A stretch of DNA of 8,975 nucleotides from Planctomycetaceae bacterium (GTDB lineage Bacteria > Planctomycetota > Planctomycetia > Pirellulales > Pirellulaceae): the NCBI GenBank assembly GCA_022614795.1, contig JAKEHX010000708.1:1-8975 (forward strand). Direction: 5' to 3'. The position numbers and the translations under genes are program-made. Below, piece after piece: positions 1-7,178 of this stretch. Under the pieces are notes generated by a model, which was not told where the DNA came from, did no database searches, and was given only the letters and a program-made list of their open reading frames with translations. The first letter of the stretch is position 1. Each line of letters starts with the position of its first letter.

Positions 1-240
1 ATGGAGCGCTCCTGCGTCGAGTGCCACAACACCCACCCACAGTCGCGGCGCAAGGACTGGCAGGTGGGCGATGTGCGCGGCGTGCTGGAGATCATCCGCC
101 CTCTGGACAAAGACGAAGCGCGTGTCGGTGAAGCTCTTCGCCTGGCGCTGTTGCTCAGCGCCGTGGTTTCCGGCTTGCTATTGGGGGGCGGTATGCTCGT
201 GCTCTCAGCCAGCCGCAGGCGGACGCCGGTCGGATCGTAA
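1..240 (+). CDS. DUF3365 (Tll0287-like) haem-domain membrane protein, C-terminal fragment
   Basis: Only the last 79 residues are visible; the frame is open from base 1, so the ATG there is probably an internal methionine and the gene begins upstream. The fragment opens with a c-type haem motif CVECH (C5, C8, H9), followed by N-T-H-P and then DWQVGDVRGVLEI (about residues 19-31). That order is characteristic of the end of the DUF3365 domain, a PAS-like sensor fold binding covalent haem outside the cytoplasm. A hydrophobic stretch at about 46-69 is a transmembrane helix, followed by a short Arg-rich tail and the TAA stop. Many DUF3365 proteins continue into HAMP, kinase or cyclase domains; this one stops after the helix, so it is a membrane-anchored haem sensor or electron-transfer protein without a visible output domain. 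Family call is confident; function is inferred. Confidence 0.8.
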   Translation: MERSCVECHNTHPQSRRKDWQVGDVRGVLEIIRPLDKDEARVGEALRLALLLSAVVSGLLLGGGMLVLSASRRRTPVGS

Positions 241-272
241 AGGGGTTGGCGGAGTGTCTCGAAGCGGGAAGG

Positions 273-326
273 GGGGCAGGTTTGTAACCTGCCTGTAGCT
301 GAAGTCGCCAGACGTCGCCAGACTTC
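273..326 (+). repeat. REP-like composite element, copy 1 (palindromic arm plus GTAG-led hairpin)
   Basis: Bases 275-293 form an 8-bp stem, GGCAGGTT and AACCTGCC, around TGT. One base later, GTAG (295-298) leads into CTGAAGTC (299-306), a 14-base loop and GACTTCAG (321-328). If one copy of the internal 10-bp duplication (304-323) is removed, the loop becomes GCCA and the stem is a perfect 8 bp. A 5' GTAG before a short palindrome is a known hallmark of REP sequences mobilised by RAYT (TnpA-REP) transposases; no such gene lies in the window. The element lies 32 bases after the DUF3365 gene, in a convergent gap, so it may also end transcription. The assignment to REP is an inference from structure. 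Confidence 0.55.
304..323 (+). repeat. Tandem 10-bp duplication inside REP-like copy 1
   Basis: GTCGCCAGAC occurs twice in a row. The unit covers the 3' end of the left stem arm, the GCCA loop and the start of the right arm of the surrounding hairpin. The duplication therefore enlarges the loop from 4 to 14 bases while leaving the outer stem pairable. It looks like a slippage event in one copy, because the neighbouring hairpin at 352-371 has a single loop unit. Confidence 0.75.
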
Positions 327-351
327 AGGCCAACCTGCATTCTGGCGCGGC

Positions 352-375
352 CGGAACTCTGGCGAGTTCCGCTAC
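352..375 (-). repeat. REP-like GTAG-led hairpin, inverted partner of copy 1; possible terminator
   Basis: On the minus strand GTAG (375-372) is followed by the perfect 8-bp stem CGGAACTC / GAGTTCCG with a GCCA loop (371-352). It begins immediately after the TAA stop of the beta-propeller gene (376-378). It shares the GTAG leader, the GCCA loop and a GGCC 3' flank with the hairpin at 295-328, which lies in the opposite orientation, so the two make an inverted pair. A stable stem directly behind the stop could end or protect the transcript, but no T-run follows, so a purely intrinsic terminator is doubtful. Confidence 0.55.
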
Positions 376-1839
376 TTAGGGAATCAGCTCCAAACAGATC
401 AGCCGCTCGTCGCCGCGCAAATATAACAGCCCGTGCGACACGATCGGCGCTGCCCAGCAGGGGTTCTTGAGTATCGGCTCCTGCTTGCCGAGCAGTTTTT
501 CGCCCAGCAGCGGGTCGGCATAATCGACCATGGCCACTTCCTCGTACTTTTCCGGGTTCACTTTGAGTAGCCACAGCTGGCCATACTCGCCCAGGCAAAG
601 GAAGTGGCCGTCGATATAGGTAAGCGAGCAGCGGGCCATGCCCGGTTGGCTCCACTTGACCTTGCCCGACTTCCACTCGATGCACCGCAACTCCGCGTTG
701 TGCTCGTGACGGCCCGAGCTGCCGTAGAGGAAGCCGTCCACCTCGATGGGCGTGTTCCAGTGCGTCTGCATGGCCCGCTCGCGGGTGCGGTCGTCGTCCT
801 TCCAGACCACTTCGCACTTTCCCGGCGCGACTTTGAGCAACGAGCTGCCAGGGCCGTAGGTTTCGCTGATGAAGACCTCGTCGCCGCGCACGACCGGCAT
901 CGACGCGTTGACGCTTTCCAGTCCGCGATCGCGCCACGGGTAGTGAAAATCGAGCTGGCCGCTGGCCGGTTCGAAACCAACGAGGCCGCCGCGGCAGAAC
1001 GCGAAACACCAGCGGCGCCCGCCGATCGTGGCCAGCTTCAGCGAGGCGTAGCTGGCCAGTTCGTCGGCCAGCTTGTATTTCACTTCGCCGGACCGTTTGT
1101 CGAAGGCCACGATGCCCGTGCCGTTGGGATCGACCAGGTTGAGCTGGCCGCGGGGAACGCGCTGCGACTCTCGCGGGCTGCCGCCGACCATCACGATCAA
1201 CAGGTCTCCCTCAACGACCGGCGTGCTGCCCACGCCGAAGAAATTCTGCACGACGCCGAACTCTTTGGCCGTATCGACCTCCCACAGCGGCTTGCCGTCC
1301 GCAGCATTGCAGCAAATCAGCCGCCCGCCGGCGCCAAACGCATAGACCCGGTCTTCATCGACCACCGGAAAGCAGCGCGGCCCGTTGTTATAGCCGTACA
1401 TGTCCTGGTAATCGGTCGGGACCTCGTGTTGCCAGAGCTGCTCGCCCGTCTCGGCATTGAGGCAATAGAGCCGCTCCCGATTGCCGAACCGGTCGAATTG
1501 AAACAGGCGGCCGCGGCTGATCGTCGGGGCGCCGTAGCCTTCGCCGAGCGGGCGCTGCCAGACGAGTTTGAGTCCGCTGGCACGCCAATCGGTCAGAATG
1601 CCCTTCTCCGGCGATTTGCCATCGCCGGTCAGGCCCAGGAATGCCGGCCAATCGACGCCTGCCTTGCGCGTGGCGAGTTCGGTTTGCCTGGGCGGCTGGT
1701 CGGCCTTGGGCGATGTCGCCGCGGGGGCTAGTGAGGGAGCGAGGGCAGGAGCGGCCGGTGCTTGAGCGGCGCTCGGCGGCCCGCAACCAGCAGACAATGT
1801 TGCCAGGAAGATCGAGGATGCACTAAGCCATCGAGACAT
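376..1839 (-). CDS. PQQ-like beta-propeller repeat lipoprotein
   Basis: 487 residues. The N-terminus has a short basic start, a hydrophobic core and L-S-A-G-C with Cys19, a slightly non-canonical lipobox, so export and lipid anchoring are likely. An Ala/Pro-rich linker follows (about 21-50). From residue 64 (WPAFLGLTGDG) the rest is a PQQ-type propeller: repeat-end motifs of the form x-x-A-x-[TS/D]-G-x-x-x-W are seen at about 127-136, 177-186, 246-254, 288-297 and 387-396. Such proteins are abundant in planctomycetes, usually as secreted scaffolds of unknown ligand; I see no quinoprotein dehydrogenase cofactor residues and would not call it an enzyme. GGAG seven bases before the ATG supports this start. 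It is divergent from the ArfB gene and ends at a hairpin. Confidence 0.85.
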   Translation of the reverse strand: MSRWLSASSIFLATLSAGCGPPSAAQAPAAPALAPSLAPAATSPKADQPPRQTELATRKAGVDWPAFLGLTGDGKSPEKGILTDWRASGLKLVWQRPLGEGYGAPTISRGRLFQFDRFGNRERLYCLNAETGEQLWQHEVPTDYQDMYGYNNGPRCFPVVDEDRVYAFGAGGRLICCNAADGKPLWEVDTAKEFGVVQNFFGVGSTPVVEGDLLIVMVGGSPRESQRVPRGQLNLVDPNGTGIVAFDKRSGEVKYKLADELASYASLKLATIGGRRWCFAFCRGGLVGFEPASGQLDFHYPWRDRGLESVNASMPVVRGDEVFISETYGPGSSLLKVAPGKCEVVWKDDDRTRERAMQTHWNTPIEVDGFLYGSSGRHEHNAELRCIEWKSGKVKWSQPGMARCSLTYIDGHFLCLGEYGQLWLLKVNPEKYEEVAMVDYADPLLGEKLLGKQEPILKNPCWAAPIVSHGLLYLRGDERLICLELIP

Positions 1840-1878
1840 CGCACTGCTCCGGCTGGCCGAGTTCGGCGGATCGGGCGT

Positions 1879-1886
1879 AATATACT
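1879..1886. promoter_or_regulatory. AT-rich core of the divergent spacer, candidate shared -10 region
   Basis: The 67-base gap between the divergent lipoprotein and ArfB genes contains AATATACT, conspicuous in GC-rich surroundings. Read on plus it offers TATACT (1881-1886), one mismatch from a sigma70 -10 box, upstream of ArfB. Read on minus it offers TATATT (1884-1879) for the lipoprotein. No convincing -35 box is found for either direction, and the plus box lies so close to the ArfB ribosome-binding site that the leader would be very short. This is a weak prediction. Confidence 0.3.
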
Positions 1887-1906
1887 CTCATCGGAAGGCC
1901 CGCTCC

Positions 1907-2323
1907 ATGCTCCAAATTGCTGCCCACATCGGCATTCCCGACGACGAGCTGAAGTTCTCGTTTTCCCGCAGCAGCGGGCCGGGAGGACAGAACGTCAACA
2001 AGGTTTCGAGCAAGGCGACGATGCGCTGGGCGGCGACGGCTTCGGCCAGCGTCCCCGTCGATGTCCGCGACCGCTTCCTGAAGAAATACGCGAGCCAGCT
2101 GACGAAGGATGGCGAGCTGGTGGTCTACAGCCAGGAGTTTCGCGACCAGCCGAAGAACATCGACGCCTGCCGCGAGAAACTGCGGGCGATGCTGGCCTCG
2201 GTCGTCACTCCGCCAAAAAAGCGCCGCCCGACCAAACCGACCAAAGGCTCAAAGACCCGCCGGCTCACCGACAAGAAGAGTCGGGCGAAGATCAAGGAAG
2301 GGCGGCGATTCCGCGGGGAGTAG
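1907..2323 (+). CDS. arfB: ArfB-type peptidyl-tRNA hydrolase / ribosome rescue factor
   Basis: 138 residues, close to the ~140 of E. coli ArfB (YaeJ). Residues 20-33 read SRSSGPGGQNVNKV, containing the GGQ catalytic tripeptide (26-28) that enters the peptidyl-transferase centre and triggers hydrolysis of the ester bond to tRNA. There is no codon-recognition domain as in RF1/RF2. Instead residues about 104-136 form a Lys/Arg-rich tail (KKRRPTKPTKGSKTRR and on), which in ArfB fills the empty mRNA channel of stalled ribosomes. The predicted role is cytoplasmic rescue of non-stop complexes. GGAAGG eight bases before the ATG supports the start. It converges on the membrane-protein gene with a 17-base gap containing the small palindrome TTCGCGAA but no clear terminator. 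Confidence 0.92.
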   Translation: MLQIAAHIGIPDDELKFSFSRSSGPGGQNVNKVSSKATMRWAATASASVPVDVRDRFLKKYASQLTKDGELVVYSQEFRDQPKNIDACREKLRAMLASVVTPPKKRRPTKPTKGSKTRRLTDKKSRAKIKEGRRFRGE

Positions 2324-2340
2324 GTTCGCGAAAACAACGA

Positions 2341-3492
2341 TCATTGACGGTCCTCGGCCGACGGATCTGGGAGATACATTACTCGTTTGCTTTGGCCGAG
2401 CCAGCGCGAGAGGGGCCGCGGATCGTCAATCTCCAGCCGGTCGTCGACCTGACCTGTGCGACGGAAATGCTGTTCATAAAGCCGTGTGGCCGGCGAGAAG
2501 GGGACGTTGAGCGCACGATAGGCGCGGTCAGAGACCCGCTCCCCGTCTGGTGACTCGCTGTCGTAAATCACTGCCTCGGGCACATTCGCCGAATAGACGC
2601 ACCACGCGAGATAGCCATCGCACAGGTTGAGGTAGAAGAGGGCCGGATAGGCCATCCAAAGGACGAGGGTCGCCTGCCAACCGAAATGCCGCACCGGATT
2701 CAAGCGGGAGATGACCGGTTGCCGGTCCGCGGCCGAATCGATGGGTGCATCAGCAAGAGAGAGCGCGGGCCACAGCGGCTCGTTCCAATTCATGAACAGC
2801 CCGAATCCGGCGGCGCCCAGCGCCAGGTTCCACGGCCAGACCGCCGAATTCCACCCGCGGGCAACCAGCGTGAGCAGTACCATGCCGTGCAAGAGCCCCG
2901 CCGCTTGCGGCACGACGCGACGCGTGGCAGGAAAGAATGCAGCCAGGCCCAGCAGCATTTCAAATGCAGCCGTCCCAATCCCCAAGATCATGGCCTGGCG
3001 AGTGGTCACACCGGGCAGCAGGCCCAGCACCAGGTCCGGCCCGGTCGCCATGAGGTATTCGGGACTCAACAGCTTGTGCAGCCCCGCCCAGAACCAAAGC
3101 GAAATCAAGTGGCACCTGGCCAAAAGCAGCGCCCGTGGGTGCGCCACGGTGCCCAGCAGCAGGATCGCCAGCGAAACAAACTCCGGTTGGATGCGCATTT
3201 GATCGAATCCGATCGCCGCCGCCAGCACCAGGCAATGTACCGTCGCACCGATCCGCGGCCAAACGATCGCCGCCGCCAGCGTGAACAGGAGCGCCTCGCC
3301 AAACGGAACTTGCGGGCGGTCGAGAAGGGCCGAATCAAAGACGGGCAGGTTCGGCATCGCTGCTCCCGAGCGGACCTGCCAGAGCGGCCAGGTCAAAATC
3401 ACGCTCATCGCCTGGCACGCCGCCACCAGCCCCCTGAGCAGCGGTCGATCGCGCACGTCGGAATTGGACGGCATGGTTGGATGGGTGCTCAC
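2341..3492 (-). CDS. Multi-pass membrane protein, distantly DoxX/HTTM-like
   Basis: About 383 residues from the GTG start. Roughly eight hydrophobic segments are visible (about 22-38, 66-92, 103-116, 125-139, 166-187, 194-211, 217-235 and 272-289), then a soluble, charged C-terminal tail of about 85 residues. The phrase FWAGLHKLLSPEYL (about 134-147) resembles the A-G-L-x-K-L signature in DoxX, MauE and HTTM membrane families, so a redox- or quinone-linked membrane role is possible but unproven. It is the last gene of the aminotransferase-M81 cluster. I chose GTG at 3492 because it overlaps the M81 stop as GTGA, with GGCGGA five bases upstream, suggesting translational coupling; ATG at 3474 or 3528 are alternatives. 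Certain as a membrane protein, uncertain as to family. Confidence 0.75.
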   Translation of the reverse strand: MSTHPTMPSNSDVRDRPLLRGLVAACQAMSVILTWPLWQVRSGAAMPNLPVFDSALLDRPQVPFGEALLFTLAAAIVWPRIGATVHCLVLAAAIGFDQMRIQPEFVSLAILLLGTVAHPRALLLARCHLISLWFWAGLHKLLSPEYLMATGPDLVLGLLPGVTTRQAMILGIGTAAFEMLLGLAAFFPATRRVVPQAAGLLHGMVLLTLVARGWNSAVWPWNLALGAAGFGLFMNWNEPLWPALSLADAPIDSAADRQPVISRLNPVRHFGWQATLVLWMAYPALFYLNLCDGYLAWCVYSANVPEAVIYDSESPDGERVSDRAYRALNVPFSPATRLYEQHFRRTGQVDDRLEIDDPRPLSRWLGQSKRVMYLPDPSAEDRQ

Positions 3493-5006
3493 TGCGTTCC
3501 GCCGAAAATCTCGGGCCTGGCTTGCCACTGGTCGATTTCGTCCCAGGGCCAGAGCGGCCGGGGAATCTCGGTGTATTCATACTCCCAGAAGTTCGGCGGC
3601 GCACAACCCGGCGCGCGGACGCTGTAAATCGCCGCCGCTTGCCGCTCGTACACCGCCCGAAAGCCGCAGGGACTTTTTGCGACCACAACCACAGCGGCAT
3701 AGGGATCCAGCCCCGCGGCGCGAAACAGTTCCGGCGCGAAGTGCGGTCCACTGCGGCTGGTGACGATCACCCTCACCTGGCCAAGGCGCAGCACGGCGCT
3801 GGGGCCCATGTCGATCGCCAGATTTCGCCCCAAGTGCCCGCTCATAACGAACCGCGCGTCAAAGACGCGCTCGACCTGGGCGGTTATCGGCAGCCTGATT
3901 CCAAACCGCCAGTCGCGGATGCCGCCGATGCTGCCGGACCAATTCGCGCCGATTCCCAGCTTTTGGGCTTGGGCGACAATCTCCGGCGCAACAACCGTGA
4001 CGAGCACTGGCCGCGGCCAGCGGTACTTCAGCATTTCCCGCAATAGCCAGACGCTGTCGCCCGGAGCCCCGCTCGTTGTCGCATCGGCGGCGTCGCTGAG
4101 CACGACCAGGCCGCCAGCTTGTTCATGCGCGCGGCGGACTCCCTCCTCAACCGAAACCAGCTCTGGAAGATACTCGCGACGCCGCTGCCATAGCTCATCG
4201 GCCAATTCACTGCACAGCCGCTGGGCCAATTCCGGCTGGCCCGCAGTCGTCACGATCGCAGCCGAGGCGAGGTCGGGGATATCGAGCCAGGGCTGCACGG
4301 TCGCAATTCCGGCGGCGAGCACGTCGGGTTGCTTTTCGAGCGCCTGAAGCTTGCGTTTGAGATCGGCGCTGACGCCGGCGGCGGCTTCGGTGTTCGCCCT
4401 TTCGGCGGGAAGAACGCAGGGAACCTTGCAGAAGGCCGTGACCGGACGCGATTGGCCCGCCAGCAATCGCTTGAGCACCGCCGCGCCGCGCTGGCCGGTC
4501 TCGAATACGTCGACGTGCGGCGCCGTATGGTAGAGCACCAGCGCGTCGGCGTGCTCAACCATTCGCCGCGTGACATTCGCGTGCAAATCGAGCGTCGCGA
4601 CGATCGGAACCGACGTGCCCAAAAGCTGCCGCAGGGCCTCGAGCACTTCGCCTTCCACGTCGGGGTGGTCCATGGCGGCCAGCGCTCCATGCAGGGCCAG
4701 AAGCACTCCGTCCACGGGCCAGGCCGTGCGGAGTGCACCGATCAATTCGGCTTTGAGCCACTCAAACGTCTCCGCGGTCGCCCGCCCGCTCGGCCAGGCT
4801 GGCAGCCGGACCAGGCCGACAATCTCGGGCTTCTCTGGCCAGCGGCGAAGCGACTGAATGAAACCGCCCAGCTCGTTGGTCTCGGCCATGTGCGCGACGA
4901 CGTCGGTCCCGCGCAGAATGCCAAATGCCTCGAAATCCGCCCGCGTCGTCGCTAGCGGATTAAACGTGTTGGTTTCTTGCCAGAGCTGGCCGATTGCGAT
5001 CCGCAT
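3489..5006 (-). CDS. M81 family metallopeptidase, MlrC-like
   Basis: 505 residues, the usual family length. The N-terminus (MRIAIGQLWQETNTFNP) and LALHGALAAMDHPDVEGE (about 103-120) are typical of the MlrC N-terminal domain. D140-L-H142 followed by H164 matches the D-x-H plus His 22 residues later that bind zinc in microcystin-degrading MlrC, so the metal site looks intact. The C-terminal domain shows DAADATTSGAPGDS (305-318) and KSPCGFRAVY (444-453). MlrC cleaves a linear tetrapeptide in microcystin breakdown, but most relatives occur in bacteria that never meet microcystin and their substrates are unknown. No signal peptide is seen, so it is cytoplasmic. It begins 3 bases after the aminotransferase stop and overlaps the membrane-protein gene by 4 bases, so the three are co-translated. 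Confidence 0.9.
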   Translation of the reverse strand: MRIAIGQLWQETNTFNPLATTRADFEAFGILRGTDVVAHMAETNELGGFIQSLRRWPEKPEIVGLVRLPAWPSGRATAETFEWLKAELIGALRTAWPVDGVLLALHGALAAMDHPDVEGEVLEALRQLLGTSVPIVATLDLHANVTRRMVEHADALVLYHTAPHVDVFETGQRGAAVLKRLLAGQSRPVTAFCKVPCVLPAERANTEAAAGVSADLKRKLQALEKQPDVLAAGIATVQPWLDIPDLASAAIVTTAGQPELAQRLCSELADELWQRRREYLPELVSVEEGVRRAHEQAGGLVVLSDAADATTSGAPGDSVWLLREMLKYRWPRPVLVTVVAPEIVAQAQKLGIGANWSGSIGGIRDWRFGIRLPITAQVERVFDARFVMSGHLGRNLAIDMGPSAVLRLGQVRVIVTSRSGPHFAPELFRAAGLDPYAAVVVVAKSPCGFRAVYERQAAAIYSVRAPGCAPPNFWEYEYTEIPRPLWPWDEIDQWQARPEIFGGTQ

Positions 5007-5009
5007 CGG

Positions 5010-6314
5010 TTAACTCGCAATCTCCGCGGCGGCCTTGTCCAACCGGGCGAGCGCTTCCGCGACATCGGCTGGCTGCATCGCCGCACAAAATCCGTGGTGG
5101 CACGGCGCGCCGCCATAATCATGGAAATAGACGCCGTGCCTGTTGGCGGCTGCATAGAACCGCATCAGGAGCGACTTATCGTGCCGCTGGGCGTCGGCGT
5201 AACTGGTCACCGGCTCGTCGGGCGGCATGCCAAAATACATGCCGAAGCGGGCACCGAGCCCTTGGACCCGCACGCGCAGGCCGTGGCGGGCAAATAGCGT
5301 CCGCAATCCGCCGTAAAGCTGCTCCGCGATGCTTTGTATGTGCTGGTAAAAGCCCGGCTCGCGATAGGCCTGGACAGCCGCCAGCCCGGCGGCAACGACC
5401 ACCGGATGACCGTTGTAGGTGCCGCTGTGCTGACAGTCTCCTTCAGGCATCAATCGCTGCATGATGTCGCGCCGTCCGCCAAAGACGCTGAGCGGGTAGC
5501 CGCCGCCAACCGCCTTGCCAAGCGTACACAGATCGGGCGTTACGCCGAGGTATTGCTGCGCCCCGCCGATTCCCATCCGAAAGGCGCTGAGCACTTCGTC
5601 AAACACCAGCAGAGAGCCGTGCTGCGCGGTCAGCCGGCGAAGCGTCGCCATGAATTCCGTGGTCGGCAAGACGCAGCCCGTGTTGTAGTAGATCGGCTCG
5701 CAAATCGCAGCCGCGAGTTCGTGCCCGAAGCGGCGAAACGCCTCTTCGACCAGGTCGGAACGGTTATAGGGAACTTGCACCAGGAGCTGATCGAGGCCGG
5801 CCGTCACGCCGGTCGAAATCGGTTTAAGCGGTGGATTGAACTGGCCGAGCTCGCCTTGCGCCGACCACATCACCTGGTCGTGGTAGCCGTGAAAATTCCC
5901 TTCGAATCGCAGGATTTTCTGCCGCCCCGTGAAGGCCCGCGCCAGCCGCAGGCAGTGCATCGTGGCTTCGGTTCCCGAACCGGTAAATCGCAATAGCTCC
6001 AGGCAGGCAATGGACCGGCACAACAGCTCAGCGAGTTCCGCGTGCAACTGGGATTCATACGAACAAGCCGCCCCGCGGGCCAGAGCCGCCTCGACCGCCG
6101 AGCGTAGGCGCGCATCGCCGTGGCCCAGGAGCGTGGCGCCATGGCTTGTGCACAGGTCGATCAGCTCGCGGCCGTCTAGATCCCAGACGCGGCAGCCCTC
6201 GGCGCGCTGAAAGAGCATGGCGTGGCCGATGGCCTGGTTCACGCGCGTCGAGGAGGATACGCCGCTGGCCAGAAACTGTTTGGCGTGTTCGTGCTGCTGT
6301 TTGACAAGACTCAT
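5010..6314 (-). CDS. Class III PLP aminotransferase, glutamate-1-semialdehyde aminomutase-like
   Basis: 434 residues with a full class III (fold type I) layout. GSGTEA (112-117) binds the cofactor phosphate, D239 in VFDEV contacts the pyridine nitrogen, K267 in TLGKAVGGGYPL is the Schiff-base lysine, and HSGTYNGHP (296-304) is the second phosphate-binding loop. Overall it resembles HemL, but the segment after E206 reads EPIYYNTGCVLP where haem-pathway HemL has E-P-V-A-G-N-M-G. It sits with a peptidase rather than haem genes, so I take it to be a HemL-like aminotransferase or aminomutase of unknown substrate. GAAGGGG five bases before the ATG supports the start. It is the first gene of the trio operon; the 115 bases upstream show no clear promoter. 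Confidence 0.87.
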   Translation of the reverse strand: MSLVKQQHEHAKQFLASGVSSSTRVNQAIGHAMLFQRAEGCRVWDLDGRELIDLCTSHGATLLGHGDARLRSAVEAALARGAACSYESQLHAELAELLCRSIACLELLRFTGSGTEATMHCLRLARAFTGRQKILRFEGNFHGYHDQVMWSAQGELGQFNPPLKPISTGVTAGLDQLLVQVPYNRSDLVEEAFRRFGHELAAAICEPIYYNTGCVLPTTEFMATLRRLTAQHGSLLVFDEVLSAFRMGIGGAQQYLGVTPDLCTLGKAVGGGYPLSVFGGRRDIMQRLMPEGDCQHSGTYNGHPVVVAAGLAAVQAYREPGFYQHIQSIAEQLYGGLRTLFARHGLRVRVQGLGARFGMYFGMPPDEPVTSYADAQRHDKSLLMRFYAAANRHGVYFHDYGGAPCHHGFCAAMQPADVAEALARLDKAAAEIAS

Positions 6315-6429
6315 CCGCGCCCCTTCATTGCTTCAACCGGCCTGCATGAGCTGTGTCATCTCAGTCACAGGACTCGTGAGGTTCATTGAGTGGCCACCAC
6401 AGCCGGCGATCTTGCAGGAAGTTCGCCGC

Positions 6430-7164
6430 TTATGCAGCCGGCGGAGCAATCACGCGCTGCCAGCGAGGCGGGACAGTGTCCCAGGCCGCACAATAGGTCG
6501 CTTCGAGCGGCACGAGGATGTGCGCCTCCGGCTCCAGGAACAGCGGCATGTCCGGCAGTGGCTCGCCCACGCCGATGGTTTCAATGTAGGCCCGCGTGAT
6601 CAGGTCGCACTCGTAGGCGACGAGCGTGAGCGGGCGCTCCGGCGGCAAGTGAAACGGGTCGTCCTCGACTTCAGACCAAATCGCGGCATGAATTCCGTTC
6701 GGATCGCGCCGGCCGGGCGGGAACGGATCGATCAGCAGCAGGTGGATGCGGTGTTCAAGCAATTCGCAGGCCTTCAGAATGAACGCGCGAAAGGCGCTCG
6801 TGTTATTCTTGTTGCCCGGTGAGACGATTTCGATCATCGCGACAATCCGATCGCCGCTGACGTGCCGAACGGCGATCGAACTCTTGCGCCGCCGATGAAA
6901 TTCGGACGGTGTTTCAGCGAAGTGGGTTGTTTTCGGCCGCGTCCGCCTGGCGGTGGCGGTTCCCCCGCCTGGTGTAGAATCGACGTCGGCATCCTGGAGT
7001 GTCAAGACATCTGGACCAAACCCGGCAGCCTGTTGCTCGGCCATGGCGTAGAGGTCGGGCGGCAATAAGCCGCGGTTCAGGACGCGACTGATTTCCGAAA
7101 TCCACTCGTGGTGAAAGTGGTGGTAAATCCCCGCTTCGACGCGCGTCCAGTCGTGGATTGGCAT
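6430..7164 (-). CDS. DUF4058 family protein
   Basis: 244 residues from the start chosen here. The opening MPIHDWTRVEAGIYHHFHHEW (split after residue 10: MPIHDWTRVE, AGIYHHFHHEW) and LLPPDLYAMAEQ (33-44) are the standard N-terminus of DUF4058 proteins, which are numerous in planctomycetes and some cyanobacteria. The core carries IEIVSPGNK (111-119) and HLLLIDPFPPG (141-151). The E-x-x-SP-x-NK strand is shared with families suspected of a nuclease-like PD-(D/E)XK fold, but no function is established and I do not assign one. No signal peptide or membrane segment. A 12-residue longer reading from 7200 exists, but GGGGAGG lies seven bases before the inner ATG and the family begins at MPIHDW. Same strand as the trio, 115 bases ahead of it. 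Confidence 0.88.
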   Translation of the reverse strand: MPIHDWTRVEAGIYHHFHHEWISEISRVLNRGLLPPDLYAMAEQQAAGFGPDVLTLQDADVDSTPGGGTATARRTRPKTTHFAETPSEFHRRRKSSIAVRHVSGDRIVAMIEIVSPGNKNNTSAFRAFILKACELLEHRIHLLLIDPFPPGRRDPNGIHAAIWSEVEDDPFHLPPERPLTLVAYECDLITRAYIETIGVGEPLPDMPLFLEPEAHILVPLEATYCAAWDTVPPRWQRVIAPPAA

Positions 7165-7171
7165 GGTGGAA

Positions 7172-7178
7172 CCTCCCC
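7172..7178 (-). promoter_or_regulatory. Ribosome-binding site fixing the DUF4058 start
   Basis: GGGGAGG on the minus strand is a near-perfect Shine-Dalgarno match, seven bases before the ATG at 7164. It decides for that start over the in-frame ATG at 7200. Confidence 0.8.

Noticed and set aside
155..1009. 284-codon minus-strand frame overlapping the DUF3365 and propeller genes
   Set aside because: It crosses the stop and the hairpin region of the propeller gene in another frame, gives an Arg/Pro-rich product and covers two better-supported genes.
604..1731. Long open frame (375 codons) on the plus strand opposite the beta-propeller gene
   Set aside because: The minus-strand frame has clear propeller repeats and a lipoprotein start. 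The antisense product is low-complexity, rich in Ala/Arg/Asp, and resembles no family; such mirror frames are expected in GC-rich DNA.
1762..2553. 263-codon plus-strand frame covering ArfB in another frame
   Set aside because: ArfB in its own frame has GGQ, correct length and a ribosome-binding site; the overlapping product is Arg-rich without recognisable motifs.
2686..3627. 313-codon plus-strand frame opposite the membrane protein gene
   Set aside because: The product is Gln/Arg/His-rich noise, while the minus frame has regular membrane helices and a coupled start.
3489..5006. Calling the M81 protein a microcystin-degrading MlrC and the locus an mlr cluster
   Set aside because: mlrA, mlrB and mlrD are absent, and M81 proteins are widespread in bacteria without microcystin breakdown.
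5010..6314. Calling the aminotransferase hemL of haem synthesis
   Set aside because: The segment after E206 differs from the haem enzyme and the neighbours are not tetrapyrrole genes; a HemL-like label is safer.
6315..6429. Gap between the DUF4058 gene and the aminotransferase searched for a promoter or repeat
   Set aside because: Only an 8-bp palindrome GTGGCCAC (6390-6397) and the aminotransferase ribosome-binding site are visible; no GTAG hairpin or promoter pair.
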